A stretch of 64,000 nucleotides of DNA. Source: Xanthobacter dioxanivorans (lineage in GTDB: Bacteria > Pseudomonadota > Alphaproteobacteria > Rhizobiales > Xanthobacteraceae). Shown here in pieces: positions 34,164-43,125 of the stretch. Below the pieces are notes generated by a model. The model made no database searches. It was not told where the DNA came from and saw only the letters and a program-made list of their open reading frames with translations. Positions within the stretch are counted from its first letter, which is position 1; each line of letters opens with the position of its first letter. The stretch covers positions 3,638,501 to 3,702,500 of the forward strand of contig NZ_CP063362.1 in NCBI RefSeq assembly GCF_016807805.1, written 5' to 3'. A program made the translations under genes and the position numbers.

Positions 34164-35294
34164 ATGACGAGCGCAACCATCTGGCGCCAATCGATCCTCA
34201 ACGAGCGCCACAGGGAGCTGGGGTCGAAGCTCGAGGAATCGTGGAACGACATGGCGATTCCCCAGCATTACGCCACCGATCCATACGCGGAGACCGAGGC
34301 CGTGCGCACGCGCGCCGGTCTGTTCGATGTGTCGGCGCTCAAGATCATCAACGTCTCGGGCAAGGATGCCCTCGCCTTCCTCAACCAGCTCGTCACCGCC
34401 GACATTGCCAAGGTCCCGGCCGGCCGCTCCATGATCTCCTCCATCGTCGATGACGAGGGCGGCCTCATCGACGACGTCCTGATCTATGCGGATGGAGACG
34501 GCGCCTACCGTCTCTCCCACGGCGGCGGTGCTCTGGAGGACGCGCTTCCCCTCGTCGCGGAAGGCTTCGACGTGGCCTTCTCCCGCGACAACGACGTGCA
34601 CATCCTGTCGCTCCAGGGGCCGAAGGCCCTCGACATCCTGTCCCCCCACACTCCCATGGACCTGAAGAGCCTGCCCTATTTCGGGCACGGCAGGACCACG
34701 CTGTTCGGCGTGCCGGTCTCGCTGGCGCGCGGCGGCTATTCGGCCGAGCGCGGCTACGAGGTGTTCTGCGCCGCCAAGGACGCGGTGGCCCTATGGGACA
34801 AGATCCTGGAAGCGGGCGCGCCGTTCGGCGCCATGCCGGTGTCGTGGGACTGCCTCGACATCGTGCGGGTGGAAGGCGCGCTGCTCTTCTTTCCCTTCGA
34901 CATGCCCCATAAGGACACGACACCGTTCGAGGTGCTGATGGACTGGTCGGTGGACCTCTCCAAGCCCGACTTCCGCGGCAAGGCGGCCCTTCTCGCCCGT
35001 AAGGGCACCGAGCGCACCCATCAGGCCGGTCTCGAGGTGCTGGCCCCCAGGGCCATCACGCCGGGGGCCAAGATCTTCAAGGATGGCGTCGAGGCGGGCG
35101 TGGTGAATTCCACCACCTACAGCCAGCACCTCATGAAATCGCTGGCCCTCGTCTCGCTCCAGCCCGCCTTCACCGCCCTCGGCACGGTCGTCAGCGTGAC
35201 GGACGGGGACGAGAGCTTCGAGGCGAGCGTGGTGCGCACGCCCTTCTACGATCCCATGCGCCTGCGCACCCATCCGCTGGAGGAGCGCGGCTGA
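34164..35294 (+). CDS. GcvT-family aminomethyltransferase
   Basis: 376 residues, a full-length folate-binding GcvT fold: AVRTRAGLFDVSALKIINVS, then FLNQLVTADIAKVPAGRSM and the C-terminal VVRTPFYDPMRLRTHPLEER. The family includes glycine cleavage T-protein, dimethylglycine/sarcosine demethylating domains and DMSP demethylase; this member has no dehydrogenase domain and no gcvH or gcvP nearby. The ATG follows GAGAGGGGACAGG. Divergent transcription from the seven-gene N-demethylase series suggests it also captures C1 units. It ends at a strong terminator. Confidence 0.83.
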   Translation: MTSATIWRQSILNERHRELGSKLEESWNDMAIPQHYATDPYAETEAVRTRAGLFDVSALKIINVSGKDALAFLNQLVTADIAKVPAGRSMISSIVDDEGGLIDDVLIYADGDGAYRLSHGGGALEDALPLVAEGFDVAFSRDNDVHILSLQGPKALDILSPHTPMDLKSLPYFGHGRTTLFGVPVSLARGGYSAERGYEVFCAAKDAVALWDKILEAGAPFGAMPVSWDCLDIVRVEGALLFFPFDMPHKDTTPFEVLMDWSVDLSKPDFRGKAALLARKGTERTHQAGLEVLAPRAITPGAKIFKDGVEAGVVNSTTYSQHLMKSLALVSLQPAFTALGTVVSVTDGDESFEASVVRTPFYDPMRLRTHPLEERG

Positions 35295-35342
35295 TCGACG
35301 GCGTGGGGCACGCATCGCCGCGGGCACGGCTTTGAGTAAAAC

Positions 35343-35383
35343 GGGCGGCGGGAGGGGGTCTTTCCCTCCCGCCGCCCTTTTTT
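35343..35383 (+). terminator. Rho-independent terminator
   Basis: A 14-base perfect stem (gggcggcgggaggg paired with ccctcccgccgccc), a 7-base loop and six T. It lies 48 bases after the GcvT stop and before the convergent dioxygenase gene. Confidence 0.93.
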
Positions 35384-35402
35384 GCGTTTGACGCGCTTGT
35401 CC

Positions 35403-36344
35403 TCACAGGGCCTTCAGCCCCGCCTCGATCTGCACCCGACGGCCTTCCAGGAAGGGCGGCAGGGCGAGCCGCTCGCCGAGATGCGCGGCGTCCTCGTCGG
35501 CGGCGAAGCCCGGCCCGTCGGTGGCGAGCTCGAACAGGATGCCGTTGGGCTCGCGGAAATAGAGCGAGCGGAAATAGAAGCGGTCCACCTTGCCGCTGTT
35601 GGGTACGCGCAGCTCCTTCAGCCGCTTCGCCCATTCCTCGTATTCGTCGAAGCTGGTGACGCGGAAGGCCACGTGATGCACCGCGCCGGCGCCCTGGCCG
35701 GCGGGGGAGAGGCCGGGCTCCACCTTCACATGGACCTCCGCCGCCGGGCCGCCTTCGCCCATCTCGAACACATGGATCGCACGGCCCTCCTCGCTGGCAT
35801 AGGTGCGGGCCTCCCGCATGCCCATCACATGCATCAGCACCGCCGCCGTGGGGGCGAGATCCGGCACCGACAGCAGGATGGGGCCGAGGCCGCGTATCTG
35901 GCTGCCCTCCGGCACCGGGCTTTTCGCCCACGGCACGCCCGGGCCCTTCCCTTCGTCCACGATCAGGCCGAGGCGCTGGCCTTCGCGGTCCTCGAAGGAC
36001 AATTGGTGGCGGTCGTCGCGGGTTTCGATGCCGGCATGGTCGACGCCTGCATCCGACAGGCGCGCAGCCCAGTATTCGAGGGCGGCTTCGTCCTTGACGC
36101 GGAGGAACGTGCGCACCGCCGCATGGCTACCGCGCCGCTCGCGGGCCACAGGCCAGTCGAAGAAGGTGAGGTCGGTGCCGGGATTGGCCTCGCCGTCCGC
36201 GTAGAACAGGTGATAGGCGGAGGTATCGTCCTGGTTCACCGTCTTCTTCACCAGCCGCATGCCGAGGGTCTGCGTGTAGAAGCGATGGTTGTAGGGGGCG
36301 TCCGCCGTGATGGCGGTCACATGGTGGAGGCCGGTGAGCTGCAT
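35403..36344 (-). CDS. VOC-superfamily ring-cleaving dioxygenase
   Basis: 313 residues with two glyoxalase-like halves. Probable metal ligands are His in [10 protein letters not shown], His in AVHHVAFRV and Glu in [11 protein letters not shown], the His-His-Glu pattern of PcpA/LinE-like extradiol enzymes. [20 protein letters not shown] is a strongly conserved block of this subgroup. Many members are annotated as ring-cleaving dioxygenases, though glyoxalase-like activity is also possible. GGAG lies 8 bases before the ATG. It is single-gene and convergent with the GcvT gene. Confidence 0.83.
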   Translation of the reverse strand: MQLTGLHHVTAITADAPYNHRFYTQTLGMRLVKKTVNQDDTSAYHLFYADGEANPGTDLTFFDWPVARERRGSHAAVRTFLRVKDEAALEYWAARLSDAGVDHAGIETRDDRHQLSFEDREGQRLGLIVDEGKGPGVPWAKSPVPEGSQIRGLGPILLSVPDLAPTAAVLMHVMGMREARTYASEEGRAIHVFEMGEGGPAAEVHVKVEPGLSPAGQGAGAVHHVAFRVTSFDEYEEWAKRLKELRVPNSGKVDRFYFRSLYFREPNGILFELATDGPGFAADEDAAHLGERLALPPFLEGRRVQIEAGLKAL

Positions 36345-36629
36345 GGCGATGTCTCCGGCAGGATGTTCCTGCGCTTTCGTGTCCCGCCTGAGATAAGCCC
36401 GCGTCCCGCGCCGGGCGATGCCCGAAGTCGCAAAGCGAGTTTGCGATACTGCAATAAACTGATCTGCGGTTCGGTATATGGGCTTGCCGTGTTGCACTCA
36501 ATTTGGAGGCGGGCGCCGCAATCCGCCGCCGCCTACCTCCCGCCAAGATGGCGTTCAGCATTCGCCCTGAAATACCGCGCTTCCGGGCCTCGGTTGTGCC
36601 ATGAAGAAAAATTGCGTGGGGGGAACGGC

Positions 36630-37847
36630 GTGCAGATGCTTGAGCGTGGGCGGCGGATGCCGGGTCTGGGGAAAGCGCGTCGCGCGGCGGTGCGCGTGGC
36701 GGTCCTTGCGACGTGCCTCGCACTCCTCGCCGGCTGTGGCTCGCGTCCCGGGCCGGATGCCCTGACCCCCGTCGGCGCCACGGTGCCGGGCACCCATGAG
36801 CACGTCATCCTCGTTGCCTCCACCCGCGAGCGCGATCCACGGCCGGGCGTCCTCTTCAACGGCGAGCGCTCCACCGCCCTCAGCTTCGCCAAGGTCGACC
36901 TCTCGGTGCCGCCCGCCCACAAGCCGGGCGAGATCGAATGGCCCAAGCAGGGTCTCGGCGATCCGAGCACCGACATGGTGGTGCGCGAGGCGCTGTTCCG
37001 CGACACCCAGCAGGAGTTCCTGCGCGACCTCAAGTCGGAGCTGGCGCGCCGGCCGGTGGGACAGAAGAAGGTGTTCATCTTCGTCCACGGCTACAACACC
37101 ATGTTCTCCGAGGCGCTCTACCGCCTGGCGCAGATGGCGCAGGATTCGGACGCCCCCGCCGTGCCGGTGCTGTTCACCTGGGCCTCGCGGGCGACCACGG
37201 AGGCTTATGTCTACGACAACAACAGCGCCACCGCCGCCCGCGACAAGCTGGAGGAGACGATCCGTCTCACCTTCGACAGCGGCGCGGAAGAAGTGAGCAT
37301 CATGGCCCACTCCATGGGCAACTGGGTGACGGTGGAGGCCCTGCGGCAGATCCGCATTTCCGGCAAGGGCCTGCCCGCCAACAAAGTCGGCAACATCATC
37401 CTCGCCGCCCCCGATATCGACGTGGACGTGTTCAAGAGCCAGCTCAAGCGTTTCGGCAAGCCGGCGAAGCCGTTCGTGGTCATCGTTTCGCGCGACGACA
37501 AGGCGCTTGGATTCTCCGATTTCATCGCCGGCAACAAGGTGCGGCTCGGCGCCTTCACCAACGATGCCGAACTGGTGGACCTCGGCGCCATCGTGGTGGA
37601 CATGAGCGACGTGAAGGCGCTGGACAGCTTCAACCACGGCAAGTTCGCCCAGCTCGCCGAGATCGCCCCGCAACTGCGGGGCAGCGTGATGCGGGGGGCC
37701 ACCGCCAATGGCGGGACCGCCCCCGACACCCTCTCCATCGACGGCGTGAAGATCAGCGGCCTGGACCACCTGAGGCTCCAGTCCCAGGCGCTGAACCAGC
37801 CCGCCACGGCCGCTGCGCCCGCGCCCGCCGCCCCGCCCGCGCAGTAG
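36630..37847 (+). CDS. Alpha/beta hydrolase lipoprotein (DUF900)
   Basis: 405 residues from a GTG with a GGGGGG run six bases upstream; the ATG at 36636 is an alternative. The lipobox is LALLAGCGS. The hydrolase core has KVFIFVHGYNTMFSEALYRL, the nucleophile Ser in IMAHSMGNWV, and AAPDIDVDVF with VIVSRDDKALG near the acid. This is the DUF900 esterase family, expected at the periplasmic face. A Pro/Ala-rich tail ends the protein. Its substrate is unknown. The 285-base gap to the divergent dioxygenase holds both promoters. Confidence 0.82.
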   Translation: MQMLERGRRMPGLGKARRAAVRVAVLATCLALLAGCGSRPGPDALTPVGATVPGTHEHVILVASTRERDPRPGVLFNGERSTALSFAKVDLSVPPAHKPGEIEWPKQGLGDPSTDMVVREALFRDTQQEFLRDLKSELARRPVGQKKVFIFVHGYNTMFSEALYRLAQMAQDSDAPAVPVLFTWASRATTEAYVYDNNSATAARDKLEETIRLTFDSGAEEVSIMAHSMGNWVTVEALRQIRISGKGLPANKVGNIILAAPDIDVDVFKSQLKRFGKPAKPFVVIVSRDDKALGFSDFIAGNKVRLGAFTNDAELVDLGAIVVDMSDVKALDSFNHGKFAQLAEIAPQLRGSVMRGATANGGTAPDTLSIDGVKISGLDHLRLQSQALNQPATAAAPAPAAPPAQ

Positions 37848-37914
37848 CCGCCCGCCGGCCGCGATGCCGCGCCGGCTTCCCGAACGCGCGCCTTCGGTCT
37901 AAAGGCATCGGCCC

Positions 37915-38550
37915 ATGGCCTATGCTGTCAAAGAGATGTTCACCACCCTCCAGGGGGAGGGCGCCCAGGCCGGGCGTGCGTCGGTGTTCTGCCGGTTTGC
38001 GGGCTGCAATCTGTGGTCCGGCCGGGAGGAGGACCGCGCCGCCGCCGTCTGTCGCTTCTGCGACACCGACTTCGTCGGCCTCGACGGGGAGGGCGGGGGG
38101 CGCTTTGGCGACGCTGCCGCCCTTGCCGAGGCGATCGCCCGCACCTGGGGTGAGGCCGGAGTCGAGCGCCGCTACGTGGTGTTCACCGGTGGCGAGCCGC
38201 TGCTCCAGCTGGACGCCGCCCTCATCGAGGCGGTGCATGCGCATGGCTTCGAGATCGCGGTGGAGACCAACGGCACCATCGCGGCGCCGCAAGGGCTGGA
38301 CTGGATCTGCGTCAGCCCCAAGGCGGGCAGCGAATTGAAGCAGGCGCGGGGACAGGAGCTCAAGCTCGTCTTCCCGCAGGAGGGGCTTGCCCCCGAGGCC
38401 TTCGCGGACCTCGATTTCACCCATTTCTTCCTGCAGCCCATGGACGGGCCGGACCGGCTGCGCAATACGCAGGCGGCGGTGGCCTATTGCCTCGCACATC
38501 CGCGCTGGCGGCTGTCCGTCCAGACCCACAAGATGATCGGCATTCCATGA
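37915..38550 (+). CDS. queE: 7-carboxy-7-deazaguanine synthase QueE
   Basis: 211 residues, radical SAM. The cluster ligands follow the QueE-specific C-x14-C-x2-C spacing, from FAGCNLW to VCRFCDTDFV. FTGGEPLLQLD and IAVETNGTI are further radical SAM strands. It rearranges 6-carboxytetrahydropterin to CDG in queuosine/7-deazaguanine synthesis. It is coupled to queD by ATGA. The other early pathway genes (queC, folE) are not nearby in this window. Confidence 0.93.
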   Translation: MAYAVKEMFTTLQGEGAQAGRASVFCRFAGCNLWSGREEDRAAAVCRFCDTDFVGLDGEGGGRFGDAAALAEAIARTWGEAGVERRYVVFTGGEPLLQLDAALIEAVHAHGFEIAVETNGTIAAPQGLDWICVSPKAGSELKQARGQELKLVFPQEGLAPEAFADLDFTHFFLQPMDGPDRLRNTQAAVAYCLAHPRWRLSVQTHKMIGIP

Positions 38551-38927
38551 GTATGAGCGTGCCCCGCCGCGTGCGGATCACCCAGGGCTTCACCTTCGAG
38601 GCCGCCCATTTCCTGCCCAACGTGCCGGAGGCCCACCGGTGCCGGCGCATGCACGGGCATTCCTATCGCGTGGACCTGACGCTGGAGGGGCCCGTCGATC
38701 CGGTCACCGGCTTCGTGGTCGACTTCTTCGATGTGGAGACCGCATTCGGGCCGCTGCTGAAGCAGCTGGACCATTATTGCCTCAACGACATCGCAGGCCT
38801 CGAAAATCCCACGGCGGAGATCATCGCGGCCTGGATCTGGGAGCGGACCAAGCCGCTCCTGCCCCTGCTCGCCACGGTGCGGGTCTACGAGACACCCCTG
38901 TCCTTTGCCGAGTACGGGGGCGAATAG
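38547..38927 (+). CDS. queD: 6-carboxytetrahydropterin synthase QueD
   Basis: 126 residues of the PTPS fold: zinc His in EAAHFLP and the HGH of RMHGHSYRVDL, with the catalytic Cys just ahead (HRCRRM). LKQLDHYCLNDIAGLENPTA and the C-terminal Glu in VRVYETPLS are conserved. It makes the substrate of QueE from dihydroneopterin triphosphate. The ATG overlaps the queE stop. Confidence 0.92.
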   Translation: MSMSVPRRVRITQGFTFEAAHFLPNVPEAHRCRRMHGHSYRVDLTLEGPVDPVTGFVVDFFDVETAFGPLLKQLDHYCLNDIAGLENPTAEIIAAWIWERTKPLLPLLATVRVYETPLSFAEYGGE

Positions 38928-38931
38928 CTCA

Positions 38932-39495
38932 TCAGGCTTCCGCTGCCTCGCCGGCCTTAGCCTTGCGCACGAAGGCGTGGAAGGCCGAGAGCTGGCCGGC
39001 GACAAAATCGCGCGTGGCGGGATCGGTGAGGGCCCCGTCCGCGACCTTGGTGTGCGCCTGCGCCACCATCACCTCGGGCACGTTCATCACCAGCGCGTCG
39101 AGGGCCACCAGCACCTGCCGCAGGTGATACTGCGCCCGCGCTCCGCCCATGGTGCTCGGGGAGGCGGACTGGATGAGCGTGGGCTTGCCCTTCAGCGGCC
39201 GCTCCTTGAGGCGGGAGAGCCAGTCGAGCGCGTTCTTGAGGCCGCCGGGGATGGAATAATTGTACTCGGCGGTCACGATGATCAGGGCGTCCGCCGCCAG
39301 GATGCGCGCGCCCACGGCGCTCACCTGCCCGGGAAAGCCCGCCGCCTCGATGTCCCCGTCATAGATGGGCATCTCCGCGACCGAAGGCAGGATTTCGATG
39401 CTCACCCCGTCCGGGGCCAGGCCGCCGAGGGCACGGGCCAACGCCGCGTTGAAGGACCCCTTGCGCACACTACCCACCAGCACGACCCAGTTCAT
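38932..39495 (-). CDS. NADPH-dependent FMN reductase (flavodoxin fold)
   Basis: 187 residues: VVLVGSVRKGSFNAALARAL at the N-terminus is the FMN phosphate loop, MPIYDGDIEA and IVTAEYNYSIPGGLKNALDW are the flavin-edge motifs, and SPSTMGGARAQYHLRQVLVA follows. This is the SsuE/ArsH/YieF-like NAD(P)H:FMN or quinone reductase family. Only four bases separate its stop from queD, which is convergent. Confidence 0.88.
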   Translation of the reverse strand: MNWVVLVGSVRKGSFNAALARALGGLAPDGVSIEILPSVAEMPIYDGDIEAAGFPGQVSAVGARILAADALIIVTAEYNYSIPGGLKNALDWLSRLKERPLKGKPTLIQSASPSTMGGARAQYHLRQVLVALDALVMNVPEVMVAQAHTKVADGALTDPATRDFVAGQLSAFHAFVRKAKAGEAAEA

Positions 39496-39592
39496 GGCTT
39501 CGCCTCTTCTTTTCCGCGCCTCCGCTTCAGGGGGCGTCAGGCAAGACAATAGCGAAGTCCCCGTTCGGGTTGCGCGAGCCCGGCAAAAAAGA

Positions 39593-40723
39593 TCAGCCGA
39601 TCCGCACCATGTGGTTGTCGAAGCGCGGGCCGCCCGTGCGCCGTGCGACGATGCCGACGCCTTCCCCGCCGGCGGCCACCATGATCACTTCCCCATAGCC
39701 CGACGCCGCCACGAAGGTGCCCGCCTCCCGTCCCGGCGCGAGGCCGCAGCCGTCGGTAAGCGGCACGGCGCCGAGATAGCGCCCGTCCGCCTGCCACACC
39801 GCCACGCGGTTGCCGCGCGGCGAGGCGCAGGCGACGAAGCGGCCCGAGGGGTCATGGGCCACCGAGCCCACATAGCCACGCAGCGCCCGCCATTCCGCCT
39901 CCGGCGCATCGAAGGACGAGAGCGCGCCATCGGCGGCGATGCGGAAGAGCAGAGGACGCGCCTCCCCGTCCTTGAGCAGGTCCTGCGCGGCCACCACGGT
40001 GCCTCCGCGTCCGTCGCGGGAGAGATGGCGCAGCGAAAGGCTGGCAAGGTCGCGGGACAGCACGCCGGCGCCGCGCACGTCGCCGCTGGTGGGATCGAGC
40101 AGGGTGATGCCGGAGCCCGTGATCTCCGCATCGCGCGCTTCCGGCGTATTGGGTTCGACGCCGCCATTGGCGATGACCAAGGCGGGGCCGGATTGCATCA
40201 GATCATGCGGGCCGTCGCCGCCGCTGGGCCACTCGGCGGTGATGGCAAAGCTGCCCTTGACCTCGCGCACCGCCACCACCCCACGCCCCATCCCGCCCGC
40301 GCCCTCCTGCGGCCGCTCGATCTCGTTGGTGAGGAAGAGCCCGCCGTCCGCCGCAAAGCGGCCATGGCCGGAAAAAACCCGACCCGCGCCGGGGTCGAAT
40401 GTGGCCACCGCACCGCCCTTCTCCCGGTCGAAGACGATGGCCACGAGCCCCGGCCGCCGCCCCACCGCCACCGCCAGTGGCCCGCGCGGGCTCGCCTCGA
40501 TGCCGTGCAGCCGCACGGTGGAGGGCGCCCTATCCGCCGTCGTGAGGGAGCCGTCGAGGCCCACGGCGGCAAATCCCCCCTCCACGCCGGCGGTCGCCAA
40601 CCAGCCGGCATTGGCACCCGCAAGACCGGCCGCGCGGGACGGACCCATCACCAGCGCCGCCCCAGCCCCCAGAAGGAAGCCGCGCCGGTCCAGAGCGAGG
40701 TGATCGAGGGGGAGCGGCGCCAT
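39593..40723 (-). CDS. DUF1513 protein (Tat-exported, iron-acquisition cluster)
   Basis: 376 residues. It begins with a Tat-type signal, LDRRGFLLGAGAALVMG. The body is a repeated beta-propeller-like pattern (GHGRFAADGGLFLTNEIER, SLSLRHLSRDGRGGTVVAAQ, GSVAHDPSGRFVACASPRGN) typical of DUF1513. These genes are consistently linked to imelysin and di-haem oxidoreductase genes; the biochemical role is undefined. It is the last gene of the five-gene minus-strand series, 2 bases after the imelysin gene. Confidence 0.85.
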   Translation of the reverse strand: MAPLPLDHLALDRRGFLLGAGAALVMGPSRAAGLAGANAGWLATAGVEGGFAAVGLDGSLTTADRAPSTVRLHGIEASPRGPLAVAVGRRPGLVAIVFDREKGGAVATFDPGAGRVFSGHGRFAADGGLFLTNEIERPQEGAGGMGRGVVAVREVKGSFAITAEWPSGGDGPHDLMQSGPALVIANGGVEPNTPEARDAEITGSGITLLDPTSGDVRGAGVLSRDLASLSLRHLSRDGRGGTVVAAQDLLKDGEARPLLFRIAADGALSSFDAPEAEWRALRGYVGSVAHDPSGRFVACASPRGNRVAVWQADGRYLGAVPLTDGCGLAPGREAGTFVAASGYGEVIMVAAGGEGVGIVARRTGGPRFDNHMVRIG

Positions 40724-40725
40724 GG

Positions 40726-41826
40726 TCAGTCCCCGTCCAGCGCGTTGAAGCCGAGCGAGATGCCGAAATAGGACGCGATGGGCTTGTACACGGAGATCTG
40801 CGCGCCCTTGAACGCCTTGATCGCGGCCTGAAGGGCCGCGACGCCCTGCACGGTACCGGCTGCGGCGCCGAGATCGGCCGGCAGCTTCTCGGCCGCCGCA
40901 TCCGCCGTCGCCGCGGCCTTGGTCACCACATATTGCGGCCGGCTCGGCATCTGGCCGCCCACGGCCACGAGGAGCGTGTCGGCGCTGCGGACCATGTTGG
41001 CAACCACCCGGGTGGCGCGGCCGGAGCGCCAGTTGTCGGCGAGGCTGGGCTTGGCGTCAGACGGGCCGGAGCCGAGCACCGGCATGATCTTGGTATCGGT
41101 CACCCGCTGGTAGGCGCCGGAGAGGTCGGTGAGGATCATGCCGGGCAGGGCGCCCGCATCTGGAAAGAGCGCGGGGTCGCCCTTGCCGGAGACGATGGCC
41201 CCGAGGGCGCCGCTGGTCCGGTCGCCCCAGGCGGCGCGCACCTCGCGGGCGATGGTCGAGAGAGTGTTGGCGATGGCGGTGCCGAGGGCACAGCGCCGCG
41301 CGGCCTCCGGCCCTGCCAGGAGGGCGTCGGCGGCTCCCTCCTCGTACAGGAGGCGCTCCAGCGCCGGCAGGCCCTGCACGGCCGCGCTCGACTGGGCGAA
41401 GCGCTCCGGCTCCAGCCGGGCGGGGTCGGGATCGCCGATGATCTCGGCGAGGCCGCGGGAGATGGCGTTGCGCCGGTCCGGGAAGAAGGAGATGCGGTCG
41501 GCGCGCAGCGACAGGCTGATGGGCCCGAACGTGACGAATTCCACCGCGTTCCAAGTATCCGCCGCCTTGCCGTAGGCCTCCTTCAGGCCCGCCACTCCGA
41601 CAGCCTCGGGCTTGGCGCAGAATGCGGTCCAGGCGGAGGCCTGGGCGGCGGTGGTGGCGGCGAGGGCGTCGTAACGTGGCAGCAGCCATGTCTCCAGCAG
41701 CGGAACCGGATCGAGGGCCGGGCTCGCGGCACCGGCGGCGGCAGGCGCGCCGACCGCAAGCGTGGCGAGAAGGCCGATGCGCGCCGCAACGGCTGAAACG
41801 GCGGGGAACGAAACGGAGGAGAACAT
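40726..41826 (-). CDS. Imelysin-family periplasmic protein, degenerate metal motif
   Basis: 366 residues. A signal peptide ends AAAGAAS. Helical imelysin repeats follow (ALAATTAAQASAWTAFCAKP, AYGKAADTWNAVEFVTFGPI). At the usual GxHxxE motif the sequence is GLPALERLLYE, with Pro in place of His, so metal binding is probably altered. The family (M75/EfeO-like) is periplasmic and tied to iron uptake. It sits between the di-haem oxidoreductase and DUF1513 genes. Confidence 0.85.
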   Translation of the reverse strand: MFSSVSFPAVSAVAARIGLLATLAVGAPAAAGAASPALDPVPLLETWLLPRYDALAATTAAQASAWTAFCAKPEAVGVAGLKEAYGKAADTWNAVEFVTFGPISLSLRADRISFFPDRRNAISRGLAEIIGDPDPARLEPERFAQSSAAVQGLPALERLLYEEGAADALLAGPEAARRCALGTAIANTLSTIAREVRAAWGDRTSGALGAIVSGKGDPALFPDAGALPGMILTDLSGAYQRVTDTKIMPVLGSGPSDAKPSLADNWRSGRATRVVANMVRSADTLLVAVGGQMPSRPQYVVTKAAATADAAAEKLPADLGAAAGTVQGVAALQAAIKAFKGAQISVYKPIASYFGISLGFNALDGD

Positions 41827-41850
41827 GGGCTTTCCGCGCAATATGGTGAT

Positions 41851-43125
41851 CTAGAGGCCAGATAGGTAGCGCACCAATGCGGCCTTGTCCGGGTCGGAAA
41901 GCGCGCCGAACCGCCGCGCGGCCGTGGCCGCTTCGCCGCCATGCCAGGCGACCGCCTCCTCGATGCTGCGCGCGCGGCCGTCGTGCAGGAGGCCCGTCCC
42001 CTCGGCGAGGGCCGCGGAGAGGCCGGCAAGCGGAGCCGTGCGCCATTCGGAGGCGCCGGCGCCGGGCTCGGGCATGGTGTCCCCGAGGTCGGGCCCCATG
42101 TCGTGCAGCAGCAGATCGGTGAACATGCGCGCGCCCGCGCCATCCGTTGTGGGCAGGGAGGGCCGGTGGCAGGCGGCGCAACCGGTCGCGGCGAACAGGT
42201 GCGCGCCCGGGCGGCGGGTTTTGGATGCGAGGGGCTCCGGCGCGGGCGCCGGCAGGGACGCCACATAGGCCACCACCCGGTCGAGCAGCGGGCGGCCGAT
42301 CTCCAGCGCGTCGTCGGCCGTGCCCTCGGTGCGGTTCGCCGTTCCGTGCGGAGCGTCGCGGCAGGCGGTCTGCGCGGGGGTGCAATCGCCCCACGGCTCG
42401 GGATGGTAGGGATTGGACAGGCCGAGATCGAGGAAGAAGGCCTCGGCCGACTGGCGCGCGAGATCCGGCTGGGAGGCCTTCCAGCCGAAGCGGCCGAGGA
42501 CGGTGGTGCCGTCCGCCCGCGTGATGCGGCGGGCGCGGCCGGAGACCCCGTCCTTGCCCTTGGCCTGTTCCTGCTCGATCGCGATGAGCGCCGCATCGGG
42601 CACCCGTGCGAGGGCCCCCCGCCCCTTGAGGTCCGGCGCGACGCGCAGCGAGACGCCGCTCGCCGGGTCGATCGGCCCGTAGGCGAGACCCTCCGCATGG
42701 GGCTTGCGGGCCATGCGGCCGTCCGGCCGGGCGGTGTCGGAAATGCCGATCATCCCTTCGGCGGGAATGCCGGGCACCGCATCGATCTGGAAGCGCCGGC
42801 CGTAGACGGGATCCCCGCTGCCGTCCGGGCGCGCGATCATCAGCACGAAGCCGCGCCCCGCCGTGCCATTCTCGACGGTAGCCGGCGCGCGGCCGTCGCG
42901 CGGGTGGCAGGAGGCGCAGGACCGGGCATCGAAGAGCGGGCCGAGGCCGTCGGCCGCACGGGTGGAGGCCGGCGCCGGCACCCAGGGCCGCTTGAACAAT
43001 GATTTGCCGATGGCGAGGTCGAGCCCGCTCATCTCCGGCGCGGCACCGGTCTCCTCCGCCCAGCCCGCGGCCGGCAGTGCAAGGACTGCGAGCGCGGCGA
43101 CGAGGGCGAGGCTCGCCTTGCCCAT
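41851..43125 (-). CDS. Di-haem oxidoreductase (DUF1111/thiol oxidoreductase-like)
   Basis: 424 residues. After a signal peptide (LALPAAGWAEE) come two c-type haem sites, CASCHPRDG and CAACHRPSLP, about 260 residues apart, the layout of the DHOR family related to di-haem peroxidases. LFDARSCASCH and FADLLLHDMGPDLGDTM-like motifs (here FTDLLLHDMGPDLGD) are conserved. It is periplasmic and probably redox-active in handling iron. An in-frame GTG at 43128 overlaps the multicopper oxidase stop (GTGA) and may be the real start. Confidence 0.87.
   Translation of the reverse strand: MGKASLALVAALAVLALPAAGWAEETGAAPEMSGLDLAIGKSLFKRPWVPAPASTRAADGLGPLFDARSCASCHPRDGRAPATVENGTAGRGFVLMIARPDGSGDPVYGRRFQIDAVPGIPAEGMIGISDTARPDGRMARKPHAEGLAYGPIDPASGVSLRVAPDLKGRGALARVPDAALIAIEQEQAKGKDGVSGRARRITRADGTTVLGRFGWKASQPDLARQSAEAFFLDLGLSNPYHPEPWGDCTPAQTACRDAPHGTANRTEGTADDALEIGRPLLDRVVAYVASLPAPAPEPLASKTRRPGAHLFAATGCAACHRPSLPTTDGAGARMFTDLLLHDMGPDLGDTMPEPGAGASEWRTAPLAGLSAALAEGTGLLHDGRARSIEEAVAWHGGEAATAARRFGALSDPDKAALVRYLSGL

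Noticed and set aside
34164..35294. Glycine cleavage T protein gcvT
   Set aside because: No gcvH or gcvP is adjacent, and the context is a demethylation locus; only the family is supported.
35382..37847. An 821-codon plus-strand gene
   Set aside because: The first ~415 codons are antisense to the dioxygenase; the lipoprotein signal and ribosome site place the start at 36630.
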